The translations under genes were made by a program, and so were the position numbers. The notes under the pieces are model-generated. The model saw nothing but the letters and a program-made list of their open reading frames with translations, did not search any database and was not told the origin of the DNA. DNA of 6,851 nt from Sulfuritalea sp. (lineage in GTDB: Bacteria > Pseudomonadota > Gammaproteobacteria > Burkholderiales > Rhodocyclaceae). The DNA lies in the NCBI GenBank assembly GCA_016712985.1, contig JADJQA010000021.1, positions 1 through 6,851 of the forward strand, written 5' to 3'. How positions within the stretch are numbered: position 1 is the stretch's first letter; each line of letters opens with the position of its first letter. This document shows positions 1 to 6,194 of the stretch, one piece after another.

Positions 1-234
1 GATTGCGGACGGTCATGATCCGGGGGCACTGACGGCTCGTTGCCTCAACGGTCTCATGACGTATGGAAGTCCTCCGGCCGCTTGATGCTCCATCGTTGCC
101 GTCCGGCCCAGACTTCTATAACCAACAAATTGATCAATCAACTCCCGCGCTGTTTCGCTGGGAGTTGCCCGGCAGGACAAGCAAGGAGGTACTGATCCCG
201 TCAAGACAATTCGATCCTGACCCCGTTGGCCCCT
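1..234. other. Region without a recognisable gene
   Basis: No reading frame here resembles a family I know. A plus-strand frame open from the left edge ends at a TGA at 83-85 (last residues MTYGSPPAA) and could be the tail of a gene lying outside the window, but nothing identifies it. Short frames on both strands lack ribosome binding sites and look like chance. The one clear structure is the hairpin at 139-167, listed separately. The stretch lies downstream of the leftward TPR-methyltransferase gene, so part of it is probably that gene's 3' untranslated region. Confidence 0.5.
139..167 (-). terminator. Strong hairpin downstream of the TPR-methyltransferase gene, possible terminator
   Basis: CAACTCCC (139-146) and GGGAGTTG (160-167) form a perfect 8-bp stem. 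The 13-base interval can add a small inner GCG/CGC pairing. Read on the minus strand, the stem lies about 70 bases past the stop of the leftward gene and is followed by an A/T-rich tail containing the palindrome ATTGATCAAT and then TTTGTTGG. The tail is T-rich but not a clean T run, so intrinsic termination is plausible rather than certain. An operator-like or mRNA-protecting structure is the alternative. Confidence 0.4.
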
Positions 235-1665
235 TTAATTCGTGATCCTGAAGACAACCTGTTTCGTCACGAAACTGAAAGCCAGGATCTCATGGCGCCA
301 GCCGTAGTTTTCGGCTGCCTCTTTGAACGCCCTGAATTCGTGCTCCTTCCATCCAGGGTAGCCGATACATTCATCGAATACGATGACCGTTCCGGGGACT
401 ATTTGCTTGCACAAGAGGTCGAGTATCGTTCGTGTGGAACTGTAAAGATCGCAATCGACGTTGATGAAGCGGATCGGGCCCGCTTCATCGCGAATGAAGG
501 CCGGAACGGTATCCTCGAACCATCCCGCATGTAAATGAGCATTCGCCGGCACTTTCGGGAGGATCCCTCCTGTCGAGTAGCTCCCTTTTTCTTCATCACA
601 CCAGGCCTCGGGAATCCCCTCGAAGCTGTCAAATCCGTGCACTGCTCCACTTACCAAAGCTGCGATCTGGCGAATGGACTTCCCTTGATAAACCCCGAAC
701 TCCAAGACCAAACCCTGCAGTTGCGCGCCATCGATCGCCAGTCGAAAAGTCCGGGCGGCACTTCCGAGCATGGTCGGCAATGGATCGCCAAGCGACTTGA
801 TATAGTTCCATGCCTCCAGATCCGCAATCATCGATTCGCTGCCGTCCGTTGCGGCAAGGCAGGCGGCAGCTTTTTCGCGGTCACCCATATAGTCATGCAG
901 CACGCCCTTGGACAATCGATAAACATTGTTGCCGGGTTCGAGCATCACGGCCTTCTCCATGCAACGGACTGCTTCCGGCATCTCCGCCGAATCGAGCAGG
1001 AGCGCATGCAGGTTATAGAAAGCATCGGCCGAATTCGGGTCGAGTTCCTGGGCTTTCCGATAGTGCCCGATCGCCTCTTCCGAATCCCCGATCTCGCTCA
1101 GGGCAACGCCCAAATGGTTGTGTGCCGCGGCGTAATCGGTTTTGAGGGAAATGGCTTTGCGGAACCATTCGACAGCCTTGTCGGGTTGCATGCGTTCCTG
1201 ATACAGAACCCCCAGGTTGTAGGGGATTTGGGCTATTGACGGGCCCAACCTGAGAGCGTGTGCAAAATTCTCCAGGGCGCCCTGCACATTTCCCATTCGA
1301 TTGAAGAGGTTTCCCAGATTGCAGTATGCCTCGACACAAGCGCCATCAATGCTCAATGCCTTCTGATAGCTGGACACCGCCTTTTCGCGTTCCCCCAATT
1401 GGTTGAACGATATGCCAAGCTGCAGATGGACCGATCTTTGGCCGGGTCGTGATTGGTCCGCCTTGCCAAGCAACTGGATGGCCCTGCCATGATCATCTGC
1501 ATGCTGCGCGACCATCGCGACCAGGTACAGCGCCTCGAAATGATCAGGGAACGAATCCAGTATCGACACGTAGATTGCCGATGCCAGTTCCACTCGGCCG
1601 GCCTTGTGCTGCTGGATTGCGTACTGAATGGCTGCCTGCAGGTTGGCCTTATTGATACTTGGCAT
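235..1665 (-). CDS. TPR protein with C-terminal TylF-like SAM-dependent methyltransferase domain
   Basis: This 476-residue protein has two parts. Residues about 10-270 are tandem tetratricopeptide repeats with the usual spacing of small and aromatic residues (for example AYCNLGNLFNRMG and AAHNHLGVALSEIG), a scaffold for protein binding. Residues about 295-470 resemble the TylF/macrocin O-methyltransferase family: a SAM-binding loop LEFGVYQGKS (321-330), HGFDSFEGIPEAW (343-355), an acidic motif INVDCDLYSS (401-410) and FDECIGYPGWKEHEF (430-444). In MycF-like relatives acidic residues at such places bind Mg2+; here D404/D406 and D431/E432 are candidates. No signal peptide or membrane segment is seen, so it is probably cytoplasmic. 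The start at 1665 begins just before the first repeat; its ribosome site is weak. The substrate is unknown; such fusions often sit among surface glycan genes, but no such neighbour is in view. Its composition is less GC-rich than fadE, which hints at separate acquisition. Confidence 0.85.
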   Translation of the reverse strand: MPSINKANLQAAIQYAIQQHKAGRVELASAIYVSILDSFPDHFEALYLVAMVAQHADDHGRAIQLLGKADQSRPGQRSVHLQLGISFNQLGEREKAVSSYQKALSIDGACVEAYCNLGNLFNRMGNVQGALENFAHALRLGPSIAQIPYNLGVLYQERMQPDKAVEWFRKAISLKTDYAAAHNHLGVALSEIGDSEEAIGHYRKAQELDPNSADAFYNLHALLLDSAEMPEAVRCMEKAVMLEPGNNVYRLSKGVLHDYMGDREKAAACLAATDGSESMIADLEAWNYIKSLGDPLPTMLGSAARTFRLAIDGAQLQGLVLEFGVYQGKSIRQIAALVSGAVHGFDSFEGIPEAWCDEEKGSYSTGGILPKVPANAHLHAGWFEDTVPAFIRDEAGPIRFINVDCDLYSSTRTILDLLCKQIVPGTVIVFDECIGYPGWKEHEFRAFKEAAENYGWRHEILAFSFVTKQVVFRITN

Positions 1666-1709
1666 CTGGGAACGCTTACAAGGATAGGAAATCCAACAGG
1701 CTTTCGCGG

Positions 1710-1739
1710 AGTATCGCTGACGCCGGGTGTAACCGTCAA
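1710..1739 (-). promoter_or_regulatory. Candidate sigma-70 promoter of the TPR-methyltransferase gene
   Basis: On the minus strand a TTGACG -35 element (1739-1734) is separated by 18 bases from a GATACT -10 element (1715-1710). That is 5/6 and 4/6 match to consensus. Transcription would start near 1703, about 38 bases before the ATG at 1665. Its place inside or just after the thiolase remnant suggests the TPR gene is transcribed on its own and not only from the fad operon. This is a by-eye match only. Confidence 0.35.
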
Positions 1740-1744
1740 TCGCC

Positions 1745-1989
1745 GATTTCCGGTCGGCAGCATGGTCGGCCGCAGCCTCGCGAACTGTCCAGCTTCACCG
1801 CGGCGGTGCGTGCCTTGGTCATTTTCGAAAACCGCATTGCGATCCTGTCGGAATACAGCAGCGGCGCGCGACAGCGCATCGACGCCGCCGGCCAGCACCA
1901 GTTGCGAACACCCGCTCTGGCAGGTTGCGCGGCTTGAGGAAAGGCGTGCGCGCTCCGTCGAAGACATGGACAGGGGCGAAAGCGGCCAC
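1745..1989 (-). pseudogene. Remnant of a thiolase (acetyl-CoA acyltransferase, FadI/FadA-like)
   Basis: Directly after the fadE stop (2-base gap) a GTG at 1989 opens a frame reading VAAFAPVHVFDGARTPFLKP, a typical thiolase N-terminus (positions 1989-1924). The next recognisable piece is in a second frame, SGCSQLVLAGGVDALSR (about 1916-1866). It continues in a third frame as APLLYSDRIAMRFSKMTKAR (from 1867), and a last piece FARLRPTML returns to the second frame (about 1784-1758). Similarity then stops. Compared with intact thiolases of roughly 400-440 residues, some 80-90 residues including the nucleophilic cysteine segment are missing between the first two pieces, and the whole C-terminal half with the catalytic His and second Cys is gone. 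It cannot make an active thiolase. In the intact ancestor it would have released acetyl-CoA in the last step of beta-oxidation, in one operon with fadE. Sequencing error could explain frame jumps but not the deletions. Confidence 0.8.
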
Positions 1990-1991
1990 GG

Positions 1992-4334
1992 TCAGGCCGC
2001 GCGGCGCAAGGCTTTCGGCGCGCCGGCCCGCTCCGCGGAAAAATCCTGGGCAAAATCATCGACGGCGATCGCTTTGTCGCGCAGAACGTTGCGGCGCAGG
2101 ACCACGGCGACTTCCGCGGCGGACAGGATGCCGGCTTCCTGCGCGTGGCGCAGCATTGTCGCCGCGTCGCCGGCGCCGACTCTTCCGGCCTTCTCGGCGG
2201 CGCGCAGCCTGGCCTCGATGGGTTCGGCGGCCAGCGTCGCCTCCAGCGCCAGCTCGATCACGCCGACAGCATCCATCTCGTCGCGTGGCACGTACATGCC
2301 CTCGGTCAGCCGGTCGCGGGTGGCCGAAGGCTCGATCAGCAGCTTCGCCACCTCGTGGCCCAGCAGGTCGGAGGGCACCTCGTAGGGGCGACCGAGGGGG
2401 AAGATGTACCAGTGCAGCAGCGCGGCGATGAAGCGGTTCGGGTAGTTGGAAATTACGCCCTCGAAGGCGTTCTGCATCTTGAACATGGCGTCCCAGACGG
2501 CCCAGTGCAGCAGCGGCGCATCCGCGGCCTGGCGGCCTTCCGCCTCGTAGCGCTTGAGGGTCGCGGAGCACAGGTACAGCAGCGACAGGATGTCGCCCAG
2601 GCGCGCCGAAAGTTTTTCCTTGCGTTTCAGATCGCCGCCCATGACGAACATCGAGACATCGGCAAGAAAGGCGAAAGCCGCCGAGAAGCGCGTCAGTTGC
2701 TGGTAGTAGCGGCGGGTTTCGGGCGCCACGCCGGCCGGCGCCGCGCCGAAGTTCGAGCCGGTGAAGGCCATGCTCCAGGAGCGGAAGCCGCGGGTCCAGA
2801 TGAACCACAGGTGGCTGAACAAGGCCTTGTCGAAATCGCGCAGGCCCTGCGCCGCGTCGGGGTTCCGCGCGGCCGCCATTTCCGTCAGCACATAGGGATG
2901 GGAGCGGATCGCCCCCTGGCCGAAAATGATCAGGCTGCGGGTCAGGATGTTCGCCCCCTCGACCGTGATCGCGACCGGAATCTGCTGGTAGGCGCGGCCC
3001 ATGAAATTGTTCGGGCCGAGGCAGATGCCCTTGCCGCCGAGGATGTCCATCGCATCATTCACCACCTGGCGCGCGCGCTCGGTGACGTGGTACTTGACGA
3101 TGGCGGAAACCACCGAGGGCTTTTCGCCGAGGTCGATGGCGCCGGCCGTCATGGTCCGCGCCGCGTCCATCATGTAGGTGTTGCCACCCATGCGCGCCAG
3201 CGGTTCCTCGATGCCCTCGAAGCGGCCGATGGCGGTCTTGAACTGGCTGCGCACCCGGGCATAGCCGCCGGTGGCGCGCACCGCCAGCTTGGCCATGCCG
3301 GTGTTCGACGAGGGCAGCGAGATCGCGCGCCCGGCCGCCAGGCACTCCATCAACATGCGCCAGCCCTGCCCGGCCATCGCCGGGCCGCCGATGATCCAGT
3401 CCAGCGGCATGAAGACATCCTTGCCCGAGTTCGGCCCGTTCTGGAATGCCGCATTCAGCGGGAAGTGGCGGCGGCCGATATTGACGCCGGGGTGGTCGGT
3501 CGGCACCAGCGCGCAGGTGATGCCGAGATCATCGCTGCTCTTGTCACCCCGTTTGCCGAGCAGGTTCTGCGGATCGTGCAGGCGGAAGGCCAGGCCGAGG
3601 ATGGTGCAGATCGGGCCCAGCGTGATGTAGCGCTTGTCCCAGGTGCCGCGCATGCCTACCACTTCCTTGCCCTGCCACATGCCCTTGCAGACGATGCCGG
3701 TGTCGGGAATCGACGCGGCATCCGAGCCGGCATGCGGATTGGTCAGCGCGAAGGCGGGAATCTCCAGCCCCTTCGCCAGGCGCGGCAGGTAATGGTTCTT
3801 CTGCTCCTCGGTGCCGTAATGCAGCAGCAGCTCCGCCGGGCCGAGCGAGTTCGGCACCATCACCGAGACCGCCGCCGCCGAGCAATGCGTGGACAGCTTC
3901 TGCACCACGGCCGAGTGCGCATAGGCGGAGAATTCCAGGCCGCCGTAGCGCCGGGGGATGATCATGCCGAGGAAGCCGTTTTCCTTGACGTAGTTCCAGG
4001 CCTCCGGCGCCAGGTCGTGGTGGACCTGGGTCGTGTCCCAGTCGCTGACCATCGCGCAGAGCGCTTCGCATTCGTTGTCGAGGAAGGATTGCTCCGCGGC
4101 GGTCAGCTTCGGTTGCGGATAGTCGAGCAGCTTTTGCCAGTTCGGCGTGCCGGAGAACAGTTCGCCCTCCCACCAGACGGTGCCGGCTTCCAGCGCCTCC
4201 TTTTCGGTTTGCGACATCGCCGGCAGGAGCTTCTTGTAGACAGCAAAGATCGAGCGCGTCAGCAGCACGCGGCGCAGCGGCGGCAGCAGCAGCACGGCGG
4301 CCACGGCGGCAAGCAGAACAAGCAACCAGGTCAT
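1992..4334 (-). CDS. fadE: Acyl-CoA dehydrogenase FadE
   Basis: FadE carries out the first step of fatty-acid beta-oxidation, the FAD-dependent oxidation of acyl-CoA to trans-2-enoyl-CoA, at the inner membrane. The 780-residue product compares with 814 for E. coli FadE and lacks part of that protein's longer N-terminal hydrophobic stretch. Visible features are one hydrophobic segment (residues about 3-20), then the family-specific TVWWEGELFSG (52-62), GGLEFSAYAHS (131-141), PNSLGPAELLLHYGTEEQK (161-179), the flavin/substrate motif FALTNPHAGSDAASIP (195-210), and VEGANILTRS with E459 as the expected catalytic base. The C-terminal part (about 480-760) is the DUF1974 extension found in FadE, with KRYYQ-like and SARLGDILS motifs. 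AAGGAG (4346-4341) lies 6 bases before the ATG and supports this start. It follows the PsrA-like gene by about 25 bases and is probably cotranscribed with it. The remnant of a thiolase follows. All expected motifs are present, so it should be functional. Confidence 0.96.
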   Translation of the reverse strand: MTWLLVLLAAVAAVLLLPPLRRVLLTRSIFAVYKKLLPAMSQTEKEALEAGTVWWEGELFSGTPNWQKLLDYPQPKLTAAEQSFLDNECEALCAMVSDWDTTQVHHDLAPEAWNYVKENGFLGMIIPRRYGGLEFSAYAHSAVVQKLSTHCSAAAVSVMVPNSLGPAELLLHYGTEEQKNHYLPRLAKGLEIPAFALTNPHAGSDAASIPDTGIVCKGMWQGKEVVGMRGTWDKRYITLGPICTILGLAFRLHDPQNLLGKRGDKSSDDLGITCALVPTDHPGVNIGRRHFPLNAAFQNGPNSGKDVFMPLDWIIGGPAMAGQGWRMLMECLAAGRAISLPSSNTGMAKLAVRATGGYARVRSQFKTAIGRFEGIEEPLARMGGNTYMMDAARTMTAGAIDLGEKPSVVSAIVKYHVTERARQVVNDAMDILGGKGICLGPNNFMGRAYQQIPVAITVEGANILTRSLIIFGQGAIRSHPYVLTEMAAARNPDAAQGLRDFDKALFSHLWFIWTRGFRSWSMAFTGSNFGAAPAGVAPETRRYYQQLTRFSAAFAFLADVSMFVMGGDLKRKEKLSARLGDILSLLYLCSATLKRYEAEGRQAADAPLLHWAVWDAMFKMQNAFEGVISNYPNRFIAALLHWYIFPLGRPYEVPSDLLGHEVAKLLIEPSATRDRLTEGMYVPRDEMDAVGVIELALEATLAAEPIEARLRAAEKAGRVGAGDAATMLRHAQEAGILSAAEVAVVLRRNVLRDKAIAVDDFAQDFSAERAGAPKALRRAA

Positions 4335-4359
4335 GGCAGTCTCCTTGAATTGAAATCGG

Positions 4360-5043
4360 TCAGGCCGCGCGCCTGGCGCGCGGCTTTCTCACGGGTTTGG
4401 CTTGGATCCGGGGAAGCAACTCGGGCAGCGGCGCGCGCAGGCCGCCGATCAGGAAGCTCATCAGGCGGGCATACAGCGCCTCGGGATCGGAATCGTCGAT
4501 CGGGCCGAGAATGCGCAGCGCGTCGGCACCGGAAATCGCGTAGGACATCGCCCCCATCATGAAATGGAAGCGCCAGAGGAACTCCTCCTGCGGCACGTCG
4601 GGCAGCGCCTTGAAGAAGGCCGCCTTGTAACGGGCGACCACCGCCGCATATTCCTCGGCGAGGAAGTTGCGGACAAATTCCGAGGGCTCGGTATAGGTGC
4701 GGCCCAGCAGGCGCATGAAGGTTCTGCCGCCGGGGCTCGCGGCCGCCATGCGAATCGCCACGCCGAAGAAGGACTCGACGATCTGCCGGGGTTTCAGCGG
4801 CGCGCCCGCGGCTTCGGCTTCCAGCGCGTCGAGTACCGCCAGCCGCTGCTCGTTGAGCCAGGTCAGGCGGCGTCGAAAGACTTCTTCGACCAGCGCCTCC
4901 TTCGAACCGAAGTGATAGTTAACGGCGGCAAGATTGGCTTGCGCCCCGGCCGTGATCATGCGCAACGTGGTCGCGTCGAAGCCGTGTTCGACGAACAGGA
5001 TTTCGGCGGCATCGAGAATGCGCGAGCGGGTATCGGCTTCCAT
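4360..5043 (-). CDS. psrA: TetR-family fatty-acid-responsive regulator, PsrA-like
   Basis: The 227-residue product has an N-terminal TetR helix-turn-helix (residues about 5-50, with LRMITAGAQANLAAVNYHF at 27-45) and a ligand domain. NLAAVNYHFGSKEAL, FMRLLGRTY and FLWRFHFMMGA, in this order, resemble Pseudomonas PsrA, which represses beta-oxidation genes and is released by long-chain fatty acids or their CoA esters. The tail is rich in Arg/Ala. I chose the ATG at 5043, not the upstream one at 5118, because it starts right before the conserved TetR helix, has AAAGG about 10 bases upstream, and because the longer form would be translated through the promoter and operators. Position at the head of the operon with fadE fits a repressor acting on itself and on fadE. 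The exact name is an inference; other fatty-acid TetR regulators exist, but the operator match strengthens PsrA. Confidence 0.85.
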   Translation of the reverse strand: MEADTRSRILDAAEILFVEHGFDATTLRMITAGAQANLAAVNYHFGSKEALVEEVFRRRLTWLNEQRLAVLDALEAEAAGAPLKPRQIVESFFGVAIRMAAASPGGRTFMRLLGRTYTEPSEFVRNFLAEEYAAVVARYKAAFFKALPDVPQEEFLWRFHFMMGAMSYAISGADALRILGPIDDSDPEALYARLMSFLIGGLRAPLPELLPRIQAKPVRKPRARRAA

Positions 5044-5060
5044 GGGAAATACACCTTTGG

Positions 5061-5087
5061 CAAACGGCAGTTTGAAACGAACGTTTG
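5061..5087 (-). promoter_or_regulatory. Two abutting PsrA-type operators
   Basis: CAAAC-GGCA-GTTTG (5061-5074) and GAAAC-GAAC-GTTTG (5074-5087) both fit the published PsrA box (C/G)AAAC-N2-4-GTTT(G/C) exactly and share the base at 5074. Their centres are 13 bp apart. They lie between the -10 element and the PsrA-like start codon, covering the expected transcription start, where a bound repressor would block RNA polymerase. The consensus is known for Pseudomonas PsrA; its use here is inferred. Confidence 0.7.
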
Positions 5088-5088
5088 A

Positions 5089-5118
5089 ATAGTGCCATCC
5101 GCGGTGCGCGCCTGTCAA
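5089..5118 (-). promoter_or_regulatory. Promoter of the psrA-fadE operon
   Basis: On the minus strand a perfect TTGACA (5118-5113) is followed after 18 bases by a weak -10 CACTAT (5094-5089). The start site would fall around 5081-5083, inside the tandem operator. The leader to the ATG at 5043 would be about 40 bases. The -10 matches only 3 of 6 consensus bases, so its exact placement is uncertain by one or two bases. Confidence 0.55.
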
Positions 5119-5255
5119 GCGGCGTCGCTCGGGATTCCTCAGTCCGCCCGTGTCGATGTTCGCTTGGCCGAACTATTGATACGCAAATATCCCGCCCATC
5201 AGGCTGTAAGGATTTCAGTCGCGAGATGTTGGGGGCTTCGCCCGCTTGACCGATC

Positions 5256-5261
5256 TACAAT
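5256..5261 (+). promoter_or_regulatory. Possible -10 element for the DUF2283 gene
   Basis: TACAAT (5 of 6 consensus) lies 7 bases before the ATG at 5269 and overlaps the alternative ATG at 5260. If used, transcription would begin at or next to the start codon, giving a leaderless message, which agrees with the absence of a ribosome binding site. No convincing -35 element is seen at the right distance, so this is weak. Confidence 0.22.
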
Positions 5262-5268
5262 GGACGCC

Positions 5269-5466
5269 ATGCGAACGACCTATTACGACGAGGACGACAT
5301 TCTGGTCATCCATCTCTCGGACAAACCCGTAAGTCGCGAGGTTTCGCAGGACTGGAACACCCATATCAGCTATGCCGCGGATGGCACGACCGTGGAGATC
5401 GTGCTGCTGGATGCCAAACAAAACGGGGCCTACCCGTCAACGGTGGAACACGCCATCGCCGCCTGA
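5269..5466 (+). CDS. DUF2283 family small protein
   Basis: The 65-residue product reads MRTTYYDEDDILVIHLSDKP at its start, with EVSQDW, HISYAADG and VEIVLLDA after it. This is the pattern of DUF2283 proteins (a Tyr-Asp-rich start, an Ile/Leu strand, a central Asp-Gly turn, a final hydrophobic strand ending in LDA), about the normal length for the family. The molecular role of DUF2283 is not established. The genes often lie beside DUF4258 or other small toxin-antitoxin-like genes, and some authors treat them as putative antitoxins. The start at 5269 matches the usual family N-terminus; the ATG at 5260 would add three residues. No ribosome site is visible. No DUF4258 partner follows; instead a decayed acetyltransferase toxin piece on the other strand begins within a few bases of the stop. 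It is intact and may be an orphan. Confidence 0.75.
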   Translation: MRTTYYDEDDILVIHLSDKPVSREVSQDWNTHISYAADGTTVEIVLLDAKQNGAYPSTVEHAIAA

Positions 5467-5469
5467 GTC

Positions 5470-5610
5470 GATCTCCGCGGACAGGCGAGAGCAACGGTAC
5501 AGCGCATCCATCGGGAGCAACTTGCCAAGCCCCTTGCCCTGCTGCCGCCGATCGACGCCCAAGCGAGCCAGGCGAGCCGCTGGTACCAGCGACGCCGAGC
5601 GCCTGGCCGG
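5470..5610 (-). pseudogene. Fragment of a GNAT acetyltransferase toxin-like gene
   Basis: The minus strand encodes PAARLARLGVDRRQQGKGLG followed by KLLPMDALYRCSRLSAEI. This is the acetyl-CoA-binding motif A of GNAT enzymes (R/Q-x-x-G-x-G/A) in the version typical of TacT/AtaT-like toxins, which acetylate aminoacyl-tRNA and pair with DUF1778-type antitoxins. Only about 45 residues remain. Upstream the frame loses similarity, and after SAEI the sequence changes into the antisense of the DUF2283 tail, so the expected AVVVDAKD strand and the C-terminal half are absent. It cannot fold as an enzyme. The frame stays open from 6006 to 5437 by chance, through the antisense of the neighbouring coiled-coil gene. 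Confidence 0.6.
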
Positions 5611-5691
5611 CTTCGCCCACCAGGCACGAGCCCGACGAAATCGCGACGTGGACGCCTTTACGCCATACTTGCCGCCAAGGAGAATCGCACC

Positions 5692-5949
5692 ATGACGGAA
5701 GATGTTGAAAACCTTATCCTCGAACACTTGAAAGCCTTGCGCAACGAATTGGGCGACTTTCGCGCCGATACCTCCGACAACTTCATGCAGGTGAAAGCCC
5801 GCCTGCGGTCCCTCGCGGAACGCCTGAGCCTCGCGGAAAAGGGCATCGCCAACATCCACGGCGACCATGCGCTGATTCAACTGCGCCTCGACAAGCAAGG
5901 CGACAGGCTCGAACGCATCGAGAAGCGGCTGGAACTCATACCAGCCTGA
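5692..5949 (+). CDS. Small coiled-coil protein of unknown function
   Basis: The 85-residue product begins TEDVENLILEHLKALRNELG after its Met and ends LDKQGDRLERIEKRLELIPA. Charged and Leu/Ile residues follow heptad spacing over most of its length, broken by HGDHA near residues 57-61, so two coiled-coil helices with a turn are likely. There is no signal peptide or membrane segment. Similar short proteins starting with ENLILEHL and ending with ERIE+RLEL are common uncharacterised proteins in proteobacterial accessory regions; I know no proven role. AAGGAG (5677-5682) is 9 bases before the ATG, a good ribosome site, so the gene is probably translated. It stands among decayed antitoxin and toxin pieces, which suggests it belongs to such small accessory loci. 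Confidence 0.78.
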   Translation: MTEDVENLILEHLKALRNELGDFRADTSDNFMQVKARLRSLAERLSLAEKGIANIHGDHALIQLRLDKQGDRLERIEKRLELIPA

Positions 5950-5961
5950 TCGCCTGGCCAC

Positions 5962-6012
5962 AAGGACCGGCCCATGCACTGGCTGCTGCGCGAAGCCATC
6001 CAGCAATACGTA
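5962..6012 (+). pseudogene. Fragment of a CopG/ribbon-helix-helix antitoxin
   Basis: In the frame of an ATG at 5974 the sequence reads KDRPMHWLLREAIQQYV. R-x-x-HWL-x-REAI-x-QYV is the helix pair at the end of the DNA-binding domain in many CopG-like antitoxins, where EREE normally follows. Here similarity stops after YV, and the frame runs into a TGA after fifteen more unrelated residues. The N-terminal beta strand is also missing: an in-frame stop, that of the coiled-coil gene, lies just upstream. The match is short but distinctive. Confidence 0.55.
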
Positions 6013-6044
6013 AGCTGCATTTTTGCGGGGCCGGCTGTTGCAAT

Positions 6045-6194
6045 CGAGATCTGATTCGGAAGGATCAGGCCGAGGAAGCCAAAAACCGTCTGCGGGCTTT
6101 GATCGAGGAAGGTTTGGCGTCCGGTCCGACGCTTCCGCTTACGCGGGCGGACGAAGACGAGTTGCTCGCCATCGCACGCGGCGAGATCGATTGA
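6045..6194 (+). pseudogene. C-terminal half of a ParD-like antitoxin
   Basis: From 6045 the frame reads RDLIRKDQAEEAKNRLRALI, then EEGLASGPTLPLTRADEDEL and a short acidic end with TGA at 6192-6194. Many ParD antitoxins have EYVRDLIRKDQ at the end of the DNA-binding domain and then A/G-LxSGP in the toxin-binding tail, which this matches. The N-terminal DNA-binding part is lost: upstream in-frame residues (HFCGAGCCN) are not antitoxin-like and no start codon fits. It directly follows the CopG-like fragment, with about 32 bases between, in another frame. The two pieces look like the front and rear of two different antitoxins brought together by deletion. Confidence 0.6.

Noticed and set aside
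535..1239. Plus-strand frame of 234 codons opposite the TPR-methyltransferase gene
   Set aside because: Antisense shadow without family motifs; the minus strand encodes clear TPR and methyltransferase motifs.
2145..4562. Very long open frame (805 codons) on the plus strand opposite fadE
   Set aside because: It is the antisense of a GC-rich coding gene with a strict codon pattern, has no recognisable domain, and consists mainly of Ala, Arg, Gly and His. FadE on the other strand has every family motif.
5044..5118. Longer N-terminus for the PsrA-like regulator starting at 5118
   Set aside because: The extra 25 residues would be read through the TTGACA promoter and both operators, and they are not part of the TetR fold.
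5159..5174. Inverted repeat GTTCG-N6-CGAAC upstream of the DUF2283 gene
   Set aside because: Only five bases per arm with an asymmetric centre; it is expected by chance in a sequence of this size and is not next to a promoter I can defend.
5437..6006. Minus-strand frame of 189 codons covering the coiled-coil gene and the GNAT piece
   Set aside because: Only the last third has GNAT similarity. The upstream part is antisense to the well-supported coiled-coil gene, so it is not one real protein.
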